Below are positions 36,637 to 45,786 of a DNA stretch of 64,000 nt, one piece after another. The DNA comes from Mikania micrantha (lineage: Eukaryota > Streptophyta > Magnoliopsida > Asterales > Asteraceae), in the NCBI GenBank assembly GCA_009363875.1, contig CM018694.1, forward strand, positions 30,017,415-30,081,414, read 5' to 3'. The translations under genes and the position numbers were made by a program. The first letter of the stretch is position 1. Each line of letters starts with the position of its first letter. The notes beneath the pieces were generated by a model. The model did no database searches, was not told the DNA's origin, and saw only the letters and a list, made by a program, of their open reading frames with translations.

Positions 36637-37833
36637 TAAGAGTTGTTATCGGGTACAGCTTCCTCTTCAAACAGTTGAGGATACTTTGACTTCATGTGAT
36701 CTTCACGTTCCCAAGTAAACTCGGGTCCGCGTCTTGAGTTCCATCGAACTTTTACATCGAACTTTTATAATCTCCAAAGGTTCTTCAATGAAGTGTAACT
36801 GTTCATCCACATGAATCTCTTCAACTGGAATAACAAGTGATTCATCGGCAAGGCATCTCTTTAAGTTCGAGACGTGAAATACATCATGCACCGCACTGAG
36901 TTCATCTGGTAATCTCAGTCTGTACGCCACGGGACCAATACGTTCGATAATCTCGAACAGTCCTACATACCGTGGTGCTAACTTGCCTTTATTCCCAAAG
37001 CGAACTACACCCTTCCATGGGGATACCTTCAACATAACACGGTCTCCCAATTGGAATTCCAACGGCTTGCGACGTTTGTCGTCATAGCTTTTCTGTCTGC
37101 TCCTAGTTGCTTGTAGTCTCCGTTGAATCTGGGCAATCTTGTCAGTGGTTTCCTGAATAAGCTTTGGCCCAGTTATACGGTTATCTCCAACTTCAGTCCA
37201 ACAGATCGGTGATCGGCATTTCCGACCATACAAACCCTCGAATGGTGCACATCCGATGCTGCTGTGGTAGCTATTATTGTAGGAGAATTCTATCAGTGGC
37301 AAATGAGAATCCCAATTCCCACCGAAATCCAAAACACAGGTTCTTAACATGTCCTTCAGGGTCTGAATCGTACGTTCGCTTTGACCATCCGTTTGTGGGT
37401 GGTAAGCTGTACTCAGATTTAACTATGTCTCCAGAGATTTCTGCAGTGATTGCCAGAACCTTGATGTAAATCTACTGTCTCGATCGGAAATAATAGACAA
37501 TGGCACACCGTGACGTACCACTATCTAATTGATGTATAGTCTTGCCAGTTTATCCATCGTGAAGGTCTCACGCATCGGCAAGAAATGAGCAGATTTTGTT
37601 AAACGATCAATGATCACCCAAATTGTATCGTGACCACTGGAAGTGCGGGGTAGCTTGGTAATGAAATCCATAGCTATTTGTTCCCACTTCCAGAGCGGAA
37701 TCTCAGGCTGTTCCAGTAGACCAGACGGTCTCTGGTGTTCCGCCTTTACCTTCGCACACGTTAGACATCGATCGACATACTCGGCTATGTCTTTCTTCAT
37801 TCCCAGCCACCAATAAAATCCATGCAAGTCTTG
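36636..37833 (-). pseudogene. E3 integrase and damaged chromodomain-like tail
   Basis: The H2C2 finger (CLTCAKVK) and core are visible: Asp in MDFITKLPRTSS, Asp in SDRDSRFTSRF, Glu in GQSERTIQTL. Stops are at the end of RLYIN (about 37522-37524) and at 37423-37425 (TAG where CAG is expected). The C-terminal stretch (36703-37350) includes GDRVMLKVSPWKG and FHVSNLKRCL. The tail is broken near 36745-36770: a short local duplication of CATCGAACTTTTA replaces about a dozen codons, so the chromodomain-like segment is lost or shifted. Confidence 0.9.
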
Positions 37834-39435
37834 CTACATCTTATCAGAACCGGGATGAACAGAGTATTTAGTCTTGTGTGCTTCATCGAAGATAAGTCTT
37901 CTCAATTCGTCTACCGCCGGGATCCATATACGATCCTGGTAGTAGATCATTCCATCAGGCTTAGTCTCAAGGTGTTTCTCTGCTCCATAGTCAAGTTGTT
38001 TCTTCAAGTTTTCGCGATCAACTGATTCTTGTTGTGCCTGAATGATCTTGTCTCGTAAGCTCGTCTGCACAGTCATTCCCATTGCTCTGACACGCAATGG
38101 TTTGACCCGTTCCTTCCGGCTCAAGGCATCAGCTACAACGTTCGCCTTTCCCGGATGGTACTTGATCACGCAATCATAATCATTCAGAAGTTCAACCCAA
38201 CGGCGTTGTCGCATGTTGAGCTCCTTCTGATCAAAGATATGCTGCAGACTTTTGTGATCAGTAAATATGGTACACTTGGTGCCATATAAGTAATGTCTCC
38301 AAATCTTCAATGCGAAGATTTCTGCTCCCAGTTCAAGATCATGAGTAGTGTAATTCTTCTCATGAACTTTTAACTGCCTTGATGCATAGGCTATGACTTT
38401 GTCCCGTTGCATTAACACGCAACCAAGTCCCTGATGGGAAGCATCACAGTATACAACAAAGTCATCACATCCTTCTGGGAGAGATAGGATTGGAGCATCA
38501 CACAATTTCTGTTTCAACGTCTGAAAAGCATCTTCTTGTTTCTGCTCCCAGACAAACGGTTCACTCTTCTGAGTTAACTTAGTGAGAGGCAAAGCTATCT
38601 TAGAAAAGTTCGAGATGAACTTTCTATAATAACCCGCAAATACCAGAAAAGACCGTATCTCCGTTGGCGTTCTCGGAGTGTCCCAGTTCTTTATTGCTTC
38701 AATCTTGGCAGGATCTACGTGTATTCCCACGATGTTGACAACATGACCTAGAAACTGAACTTCTCTTAGCCAAAATTCACATTTAGAGAATTTGGCATAG
38801 AGTTTCTTTTCTTTCAACAGCTCCAAGATCTTCATAAGATGTTGCTCGTGCTCCGTTTTGGTCTTGGAATAAATCAGTATATCATCAATGAAGAAAATGA
38901 CAAACTAATCTAGATACGGTTTGCACACTCGATTCATGAGGTCCATGAAAACCGCTGGTGCATTCGTCAATCCGAAAGGCATCACCAGAAATTCGTAATG
39001 CCCGTATCTGGTTCGGAAGGCCGTCTTTGGTATGTCTTCGTCTTGAACCCTAAGTTGATGATAACCGGACCGTAGATCGATCTTTGAGAAATACTGAGCT
39101 CCTTGTAACTGAACAAACAAGTCGTCAATCCTCGGCAATGGATACCGATTCTTGATAGTCAACTTGTTCAACTCTCGATAGTTGATGCACATTCGAAACG
39201 ATCCGTCTTTCTTCTTCACGAACAAGACCGGAGCTCCCCAAGGTGAGTGGCTCGGTCTGATGAATCCTTTATCCAGTAACTCTTGTAACTGGTTCGATAA
39301 TTCCTGCATCTCCGAAGGTGCTAGCCTATAAGGAGATTTAGCAACAGGAGTTGCTCCCGGAACTAAGTCAATTCGGAACTCTACCGGTCGCACAGGTGGC
39401 AAACCTGGTAGGTCTTCAGGAAATACTTCTGGATA
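37834..39435 (-). pseudogene. E3 reverse transcriptase and RNase H, three stops
   Basis: The frame is preserved apart from point stops. After the TAA at 39436-39438, RT runs through LPGLPPVRPVEF, WGAPVLFVKKKDGSFRMC, SGYHQLRVQ and PFGLTNAPAVF to a TAG at 38905-38907 (CAG expected). It then continues through FFIDDILIYS, the connection domain, and RNase H (YCDASHQGLG, THDLELGAEIF, FTDHKSLQHIF, KANVVADALSRKE). A TAG at about 37831-37833 follows HPGSDKM, where Tyr is usual. All catalytic residues I can check are present. Point stops without frameshifts fit a young insertion. Confidence 0.92.
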
Positions 39436-41286
39436 TTATTTCACTACCGGTACGTCTTGTATCTTTTTCTTGTCTTTCTCCTTTACCACCACATGAGCCA
39501 GGAAAACTACACACTGCTTCTGTAAACACTTATGTGCTTTTATGCAAGAAATGATTTTGACACTTCGTTTTGCTTGATCCCCTCTGACTTCCAATACACG
39601 ATCATCTAGCAATGGAACTCGAAGCAGCTTCTCAGATGAGATGACTTCCACTCGGTTAGAAGAAAGCCAATCCATTCCAACAATGATATCAAAACTACCC
39701 AACTCCATCGGTGTCAAGTCGATGGAAAATGTATGACTCTTAAGTGTCAATGGGCAATTCCTGTATGCTGTACTAACTGTGATCTGTTTTCCATTAGCTA
39801 CTTCTATGATATAAGGGGAGTCTAACTGTTCTTCTATAGAATCTAGTATGCATGGAAAATCGACAGAGATAAAACTCTGGTCCGCACCAGTGTCAAATAG
39901 AACAGATGCATAAAAGTCATGTAAGAGAAATGTACCAGTGACCACATTTGGGTCCTGGCGCGCGGCTGGTGCTCCAATGACAAAGGCTCTTCCACGAGGA
40001 GCTTGAGCTGCCTGTTGAGCCTTCTTCGGGAAGTTCTTTGCAAAGTGGCCTTGTTCGCCACAACTGAAGCACCCCCCGTTGTTCTGATTGGCTGGTGGAG
40101 GGAGAGCCAAAGCAGCATTGTTGACTGCTGGATTTGGTGTTAATCTGCACTGTTGAACCCAGTGCCCTTTTCTTCCACAACCCGTGCATTGGCGACGACA
40201 CTGGTTGCTTGCAGCATGGTGGTACTGGCACTTAGTACACAAGGGATATGGACCAGTATACTGTCTCTTGGGCACATTTTGTTGTGCCACTGCTACTTGA
40301 TTGAGGGGAGTAGCCACTGTATAGTTCTTAATGAATTTCTGCTTCTTCTTCTGGTGTTGTTGATGATGAGGTTTCTTTGAAGACTCTTCCTTGCGTTTGC
40401 TGGTGTCAGCCTCTTTCTTTAAAACTCCAGAGGCTACCATCAGATCAGTGAGTTTCCCGGACAATCTCACCGCAGACTCGACAGTGGTAGGGTTGGCTGA
40501 AACAACCATGCCCTGAATGCAGGCGGGGAGTCCACCTACATATCTATCTATCCGCTTTTCTAATGTTGGTACCATGTCTGGCACCAAAGCAACTAACTCG
40601 TGGTAACGAGTAGTGTATTCCATGTGATCAGCCCCCTTCATCACATGATTTGACAACTCAACCTCCAGCTTCTGCAGTTCATTCTTAGGGCAGAATTCTG
40701 TTCTCAGCAACGTCTTGAAGTCTTCCGATGGCATGGCCATAGCTTCCTCTCTTCCTCGGGCGTTGATCTGACCATTCCACCAGGTCAGAGCCCGTTTGTT
40801 GAATGTTCCAGAGGAGTAACGGACCTTATGGTGCTCTGGACAGCTGCAAAGGTCCAGAGTGGTCTCTATCTTTTCAATCCACTGGATTAATCCAACGGCT
40901 CCTTCAGACCCGCTAAAGCTGGGTGGTTTACATCCTACAAAGGATTTGTAGGAGTAATGTGATGAACCTCCAGTATTCCCACTGGCTTCTCCTGATGAGT
41001 TGCCAGTGTTGTTGATCTCATTTCGGAGGCGAAGGAACATCTCCGGTATTGCCTCTTTCATCTGACTGGTCATCTGGCTACTCAGTAACATCACCAGAGC
41101 GATAGTTGCAGGATCCAAAGTAGGTGTTGTGCCCGAGCTAGATGGTTGAGTGATCAGAGGAGGAGGAGGAGGTGGAGGAGGTGGCGGTGGTGAATCATCT
41201 GGTGACGGTGTGGAGGAGTGTGGAGCCAAGTCTTGTGGTTGTAGAGGTAACAAGGGAGGTTGTCTTTTCGGCGGCATTCTGATCAT
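39436..41286 (-). CDS. E3 gag-protease polyprotein, nearly intact
   Basis: 617 codons from ATG 41284-41286 (MIRMPPKR, the same start as in E1) to TAA 39436-39438, where GAA is likely ancestral. The N-terminus is proline-rich (a run of about 11 Pro near residue 40). The gag core follows with YKSFVGCKPPSFSGSEGAVG, RALTWWNGQI and the FCPKNELQKLE helix. Next come a Cys/His cluster (about residues 350-385), a CCHC-like knuckle CFSCGEQGHFAKNF (about 405-420) whose last Cys is now Phe, and the protease motif DTGADQSFIS (about 465). It ends just before RT. E2 has the same Cys-to-Phe change at the same position. Confidence 0.9.
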   Translation of the reverse strand: MIRMPPKRQPPLLPLQPQDLAPHSSTPSPDDSPPPPPPPPPPPLITQPSSSGTTPTLDPATIALVMLLSSQMTSQMKEAIPEMFLRLRNEINNTGNSSGEASGNTGGSSHYSYKSFVGCKPPSFSGSEGAVGLIQWIEKIETTLDLCSCPEHHKVRYSSGTFNKRALTWWNGQINARGREEAMAMPSEDFKTLLRTEFCPKNELQKLEVELSNHVMKGADHMEYTTRYHELVALVPDMVPTLEKRIDRYVGGLPACIQGMVVSANPTTVESAVRLSGKLTDLMVASGVLKKEADTSKRKEESSKKPHHQQHQKKKQKFIKNYTVATPLNQVAVAQQNVPKRQYTGPYPLCTKCQYHHAASNQCRRQCTGCGRKGHWVQQCRLTPNPAVNNAALALPPPANQNNGGCFSCGEQGHFAKNFPKKAQQAAQAPRGRAFVIGAPAARQDPNVVTGTFLLHDFYASVLFDTGADQSFISVDFPCILDSIEEQLDSPYIIEVANGKQITVSTAYRNCPLTLKSHTFSIDLTPMELGSFDIIVGMDWLSSNRVEVISSEKLLRVPLLDDRVLEVRGDQAKRSVKIISCIKAHKCLQKQCVVFLAHVVVKEKDKKKIQDVPVVK

Positions 41287-41438
41287 AACCAATAAAGTTA
41301 TCGGTTAGTGCAATGATCGAATACAGAAGACAATATGCAATTAATTCCTAAGTCTTGTTTTCTCTAAATGTAAGGTCCCTAGGTTATAGTCTAGGCCAAA
41401 CCGTTTAAATAAGTGACCTATATTTCTCTATAACCATG

Positions 41439-41453
41439 GCTCTGATACCAATC
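41439..41453 (-). other. Primer-binding site of E3
   Basis: On the minus strand TGTTACA, GAT, then TGGTATCAGAGCC: a perfect initiator-Met tRNA complement. The LTR end beside it is Cassandra-type (GGCGGGGTGTTACA), not the Tekay-type GTGTGACA. From here to gag at 41286 is a leader of about 150 bases. Confidence 0.9.
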
Positions 41454-41651
41454 TGTAACACCCCGCCTTGTTTTTACCAGCAATATTGTCCGCTTTGCCA
41501 AATTATAGCTCACGGCTTTGCTTTTGGTCGCCTGGGTGAAAACTTCCCAGGGGGTCACCCATCCTGGACTGCTGTCACCTGAGCACGCTTAACTGTGGAG
41601 TTCTCCTCTCATCCACTACCATTAAGCCCCAAAACGCGTTGTTGCTATAAT
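41454..41651 (-). repeat. Truncated Cassandra LTR, inverted arm
   Basis: On the minus strand it ends GGCGGGGTGTTACA against the E3 primer-binding site. Bases 41543-41606 match plant 5S rRNA in antisense (ACAGTTAAGCGTGCT, GGATGGGTGACC on the minus strand). Compared with 42222-42437 it lacks about the first 14 bases of the LTR. Confidence 0.82.
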
Positions 41652-41660
41652 GGAGTGAAA

Positions 41661-41798
41661 CGCTTAATTATCATTAACAACAATATGTTAAGCAGTCTGG
41701 TATGTGGTGGGACGGTGGCTGGGCTTGTCCCCTACATATGCCCTATATATAAGCATACTTGATTGGATAGCATATGTGGTTGTTGATGAGGTTAAGGT
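41661..41798 (+). other. Stem-loop module H4a
   Basis: The arms GCTTAATTATCATTAACAAC (from 41662) and GTTGATGAGGTTAAGG (to 41797) pair. The core has GTGGTGGGACGG, GGG-CTTGT-CCC and TATGCCCTATATATAAGCATA. Confidence 0.7.
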
Positions 41799-41886
41799 TG
41801 TAACTTCGGGGGATCAAGGTAAACATTTTCAGGGTAATCAAATGCTATGAAACATATGTCATGGAATATAAGAAGTGGAATGAAAT

Positions 41887-42032
41887 GGTTAATTATCACC
41901 ATGAACAATATATCATGTGGTTTAGTATATGGTGGGATGGTGGCTGGGCGGGCGGTAAGTTCGACCCTACATATGCCCTATATATAAGCATACTAAGCTG
42001 GATGGTATAGGTGGTTAATGGTGAGGTTAAGG
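41887..42032 (+). other. Stem-loop module H4b
   Basis: A second copy about 225 bases after H4a. The arms contain TTAATTATCACCAT and ATGGTGAGGTTAAG, so the TCATTAAC/GTTGATGA pairing of H4a is replaced on both sides by TCACCAT/ATGGTGA. The core is unchanged in type. Confidence 0.7.
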
Positions 42033-42079
42033 TTGTCATTAAGGTTATTCAAACTCGTTTTCTAAAACAATATGAAGAA

Positions 42080-42437
42080 TGGTATCAGAGCCACCATGGT
42101 CGCACTCGATCCGAGTGTGCTCAGCGGGGATGCTGAGGCCCTAAGGGGGGTGGAATTCCTCTCCCAGGATACTCGGGCTAATCCCACATCGGTCAGTGGA
42201 CTGGGGAGATCTTGGTTCATATGTAATAACCCGCCTCTTATACCAACAACGCGTTTTGAGGCTTAATGGTAGTGGATGAGAGGAGAACTCCACAGTTAAG
42301 CGTGCTTAGGTGACAGCAATCCAGGATGGGTGACCCCCTAGGAAGTTTTCTCCCGGGCGACGAAAAGCAAAGCCGTGAGCTATAATTTGGCAAAGCGGAC
42401 AATATTGCTGGTAAAAACAAGGCGGCGGGGTGTTACA
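42080..42437 (+). mobile_element. Cassandra TRIM, 3' half (PBS, internal, LTR)
   Basis: TGGTATCAGAGCC (42080-42092) is a perfect initiator-Met tRNA site. About 130 bases of internal sequence follow, with a purine-rich CTGGGGAGAT near the end, then a 216-bp LTR (42222-42437) running from TGTAATAACCC to GGGGTGTTACA. Bases 42282-42346 match plant 5S rRNA in sense (AGAACTCC, CAGTTAAGCGTGCTT, GGATGGGTGACCCCC). Cassandra TRIMs carry a 5S-derived Pol III promoter in their LTRs and have no coding capacity. The 5' LTR that should precede the primer site is missing. Confidence 0.85.
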
Positions 42438-42442
42438 AGCGT

Positions 42443-43414
42443 AGTCCAAGTCTAGTGCTTCTTCTCGTTCCTGTTTAGAAGGAGCTGGCTTTTCAGGAAC
42501 AAAATCTTCGCTTGATGAAGAAGAAGACTCATGAGTAGTATCCTCTGCTGCTTTATCAACTTTTGTACTTGGACTTGTAGCCTGGACATCATGCTCTTCG
42601 GCCACAAAGGCAACATGAGTGCCTTGATCCTCTACAACATTGTCATCTCCCACAAAGCGTCCAAACTTTATCAGTGGCCTCTGACCGATGTACTGCTTTT
42701 TCCCGCGCTTGTTCATCTTCATGTATCCAAAAATGTCATCGCGCATTCTCTTGATCTCCAAGGTGCCAAGAGTGGGAGACAGAGAAGGATACTTTCGGTT
42801 GAAGATGATCTGCAAAAACCGTGGGAATGCCAGGAACCGTTCCTTTCTCCGTCCTTTGATATTTGCGTGCATGTCAAGGAAGATCATCCTTGAGAAGTTA
42901 AAATCCATTCCAAATGCTAAAGCCACCAGACAGGAGCTAAGAGTCTGGTTTAGGACATCATATCCACCTTTTCGTCCGGAGAGACACTGTGTCACTGTGT
43001 GTGCCAGATACCTCCAGTAGGGATGTAGCAGTTTCTTTTCTGTTGGAGGGTAGGCACCTTCGTGTCCCATTTGAAAAACAGTTCGGTTCACTAATGCTTG
43101 ATCAGGCTCAACTGGGTCTGAATCTTTGTCTCCGAACTGCAGACATTCTCTGATAATCTGCTCTGAAATAACGATGTGATGACCATGGATCTTTCCAATG
43201 ATACTCATGTTTCCATCCGCATCGGTACTTTCTTCTACGGTGCTCCAGAAACTCCTGACAAAATCAGTCATAATAGGCGGATCTCCATGATGGCATAGTT
43301 GATGGGCGACAAGATCAGTCCATCCACCATACTCTTGAACTCTGAATGTTTTGCTGGAGGTTCCCCAAGGAATGTTGTTATATTGTGATCATGCACGAAC
43401 CGTAAGTCTGCCAT
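42443..43414 (-). pseudogene. C1 ORF3, N-terminal third
   Basis: The likely start is ATG 43412-43414 (MADLRFVHD). Small indels near 43385 and 43300 shift the frame. The long open part begins at 43271 and runs to the E3 junction with motifs DFVRSFWSTVEES, GHHIVISEQIIREC, HPYWRYLAHTVTQCL, VALAFGMDFNFSRMIF and RFLAFPRFLQIIF, then a Ser/Glu-rich linker (ESSSSSSEDF). It looks like a folded helical domain. I recall domains of this look in plant retrotransposon extra ORFs but cannot name one with certainty. There is no signal peptide. The frame joins that of 30599-32641 across the E3 insertion once one AGCGT copy is removed. Confidence 0.75.
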
Positions 43415-43530
43415 CTGAAAGACACAAACATATCAAGTTAGTTTAAGTTCAACAAAACTGGATGTGTTGAAAATTTTCTAAGTCTTGAGTTTTCTGTTTT
43501 CGAACTTAACATTTTCACTCGAGACAACGA

Positions 43531-43692
43531 GCTGTACACGAAGATCAAGATGTACACGAAGTACACTCTGTACACGAAATGCACTCTGTACACGAAATGG
43601 AATTTGTACACGAAATGTAGTCTGTACACGAAGTACAATCTGTACACCAAATACAGGTTGTACACGAAGTGTGCTTGTACTCGAAATTTTAC
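43531..43692 (-). repeat. 18-bp tandem repeats, TGTACACGAA core
   Basis: Nine units start at 43531 and then every 18 bases to 43675, each with (C)TGTACACGAA followed by about 8 variable bases. Because 18 is a multiple of three, the minus strand is open and reads as a repeat of about six residues (FVYRVH-like) over 43438-43707. Whether it is translated is unknown. Confidence 0.9.
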
Positions 43693-44178
43693 ATTTCGTG
43701 TACTCAAGATTCTTTGAAAAATTCATCATTTTGGCTCCTTAGATTTTCTAATTATGTTCAATATACTCGGACTTGTGAGGCGATCTACATATTCACGACT
43801 TGCCTTTCAATTTCAAGTATTTCATGCTCAATTTAACCAAAAACTGTCTGTACACAAACGTCGCGTATTCGAAAATTACTTTTGACCATAACTTTTGAAT
43901 CCACGGTCAAAAATTGATAAAACTCTATACCTATGTTCGCCTAATGATGATCTATAAGATGGCCGGAGTAGAAGTTCGAGATCGGGTCTAGAAATCGAAA
44001 TCGCCTCAGAGGCAAAAATCTGTACTCGAAATGGAGAAGTGTGTACACGAAATAAATGGTACTCGAAATTAAATGTGGTTGGACTATTTATAGGGTTATT
44101 TTGAGTACGAATGTTACGTGTACTCGATTTCGAATACACACACTTATTTTCTTATTTCGATTTAAAATTCTAACTTTT

Positions 44179-44225
44179 CTAAAATAAAATAAAATAAAAT
44201 AAAATAAAATAAAATAAAATAAAAT
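44179..44225. repeat. AAAAT microsatellite
   Basis: About nine AAAAT pentamers in a row within the C1 spacer. The tract is pure, which suggests it is recent or still slipping. Confidence 0.95.
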
Positions 44226-45168
44226 TTGACAAGTTTAAGTTTAGTCGGATCAATTTGTGGGATCAAATCTGTTTTCAAAATTTTACCATCTTAGATAATT
44301 TCTTAACGAAACACAACCTTTAAATAGCTATTCTCACCAATGATTTCAACTAGTTATTCCATCTCTTAAAAATCAGTTATATGATCAAGTTTTTCTGAAA
44401 ATATCTTATGGGAAATTTGTGAACAATTAGATTGTAAGACTAGATTAATATGCAACCTATCAGTCTTGTTAAATTCTTTGTTTCAAACTTTGATTGTGTT
44501 TTAACGAACTTCAAATTATTTTGACAGAGTTTTAAGATGAGAAAAGAAAAGAACAGATCTATTAGGTTAGAATCAAGAACAAGAAGGGGTTCTATCATCT
44601 TGTGCTCATTGGCATCTTTTATTATTCTTAATTTGCAGACACATTGGCGTTAACGTCACACATCCAGTTCTTTGCTTATGCAAAACATAGGATGCTTCAG
44701 TAGGTATTTCCCGCTGTTTGTTTGCACAAAACATAGGAAATACCCGAGTTTTTCAAACACAATTTCAAGTTTATAAAAACACAATCTCATTTTGATTCAA
44801 GTATTTAATCAAGAAGTCAAATAGTTGTCACACATTTCTAGTTATCTAATGATCACAATTTCACACTTATTTATTTATTTATATCTATTTTAATTTTGAT
44901 CAAGTCTGATTATTAAAGTTTTGAAAAACTTATTTCAACTTCTTAGTATAGAATAGATATTCAAAGTTGTTATTCTTTTAGAAATCTTATTAAGATAGCG
45001 AAATTTTGATCCTTAGAGATTATTTCACTTCCCAATTTGATCGATTCATTATGCTTGTTCAAATAAACTCTTTTTGTATTTTCTTAACTTTGAAGAGATA
45101 AAAATATTTTTGTAATTTTCTTTGAATAACAAGAGGCAGAATCTCCTTTTCTTAGGATTTCAAAACTT

Positions 45169-45254
45169 AACTCCCCCTAAACTTATAGATCATCTTAGGC
45201 TGACTCAAAGACCGAAAATCTTTTTGTCGTTTTGTAAATTTTCTCCCCCTAAAT
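45169..45254 (-). other. Two internal polypurine-tract-like sites in C1
   Basis: On the minus strand AGTTTAGGGGGAGTT (45169-45183) and AAATTTAGGGGGAGAA (from 45241) repeat the core of the 3' tract at 30577-30590 (CTAGGGGGAGTT). They lie 65-150 bases after the end of RNase H. They could act as central primers or mark the former 3' end of the element. Confidence 0.65.
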
Positions 45255-45318
45255 TTGTGATCTAAAAAATTAAAGTAAAAACAAAACACAAATTTTTTAC
45301 GTCTTTACAAAAATGCTT

Positions 45319-45786
45319 TTAATTGAAGCTTATTAGTTTGAGAGAGGCAAGCAAGTGATGAAAGCCTACTTTGTCGAACGGTTTTGTGAAAAGTTCCGCT
45401 AGATTGTCATCTGTGTGGACCTTTTCAAGATGAATTAGTTTCCGTTCGAAACAGTCACGGATGAAGTGAATCCGGATGTCAATATGTTTAGTTTAGGAGT
45501 GTTGTACCGGATTTTTGACGATCTGTAAGGCTGCTTCATTGTCACAATAAATAGGAGAGCCAAGAAAGTTCAAACCGTAATCGAGGAGTTGTTGTTGCAT
45601 CCAGATAACCTGAGAGCAGCAACTGGAAGCAGCAACATATTCGGCTTCTGCAGTAGAGGTGGATACGGTCGTTTGCTTCTTGCATTGCCATGAGACAAGC
45701 CGATCTCCCAGGTACTGACACCCAACGGTGGTTGACTTCCTATCCAGGTTACATCCACCAAAGTCACTGTCTGAGTATGCAAATAA
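45319..45786 (-). pseudogene. C1 RNase H, two stops
   Basis: Continues pol after a TGA at 45787-45789. Motifs are YSDSDFGGC, DRKSTTVGCQYLG, VSTSTAEAEYVAAS and YCDNEAALQIVKNP, followed by TKHIDIRIHFIRD. The Asp, Glu and Asp expected for catalysis are visible. A TAA near 45494 replaces the Lys codon of HSKTKHID. The natural end is TAA 45319-45321. Confidence 0.9.

Larger units (their letters stand above)
32647..42437 (-). mobile_element. E3: Tekay-like chromovirus with a Cassandra-type 5' terminus
   Basis: Inserted in C1 ORF3 with TSD AGCGT (32642-32646 and 42438-42442). Removing E3 and one duplicate restores the ORF3 frame. The 3' LTR (32647-36601, 3,955 bp) is of the E1/S1 family. The 5' terminus (41454-42437) is not that LTR but a 984-bp block with inverted Cassandra LTR arms. 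Between them lie the primer-binding site, a nearly intact gag-protease ORF, RT-RNase H and integrase with a few stops. By nesting it is the last insertion in the stack. Confidence 0.92.
41454..42437 (-). repeat. Chimeric 5' terminus of E3 with Cassandra inverted arms
   Basis: A 984-bp block replaces the expected Tekay 5' LTR. Its ends are inverted repeats of about 200 bases (41454-41651 and 42239-42437), very similar by eye, both derived from a Cassandra LTR. Between them are two stem-loop modules (41661-41798 and 41887-42032) in plus orientation, a plus-strand primer-binding site (42080-42092) and a short Cassandra-like internal piece. The outer end is followed directly by the AGCGT duplicate. 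Confidence 0.85.
43415..45318 (-). other. C1 spacer between RNase H and ORF3
   Basis: A 1.9-kb AT-rich non-coding spacer. It contains an array of 18-bp repeats (43531-43692), scattered TACTCGAA/TACACGAA motifs to about 44130, an AAAAT pentamer run (44179-44225), and two polypurine-tract-like sites (45169-45183 and 45241-45254). I see no gene in it. Confidence 0.8.

Noticed and set aside
42282..42346. Functional 5S rRNA gene
   Set aside because: Only part of the 5S sequence is present, with substitutions, inside a 216-bp LTR next to a tRNA primer site; this is the Cassandra LTR.
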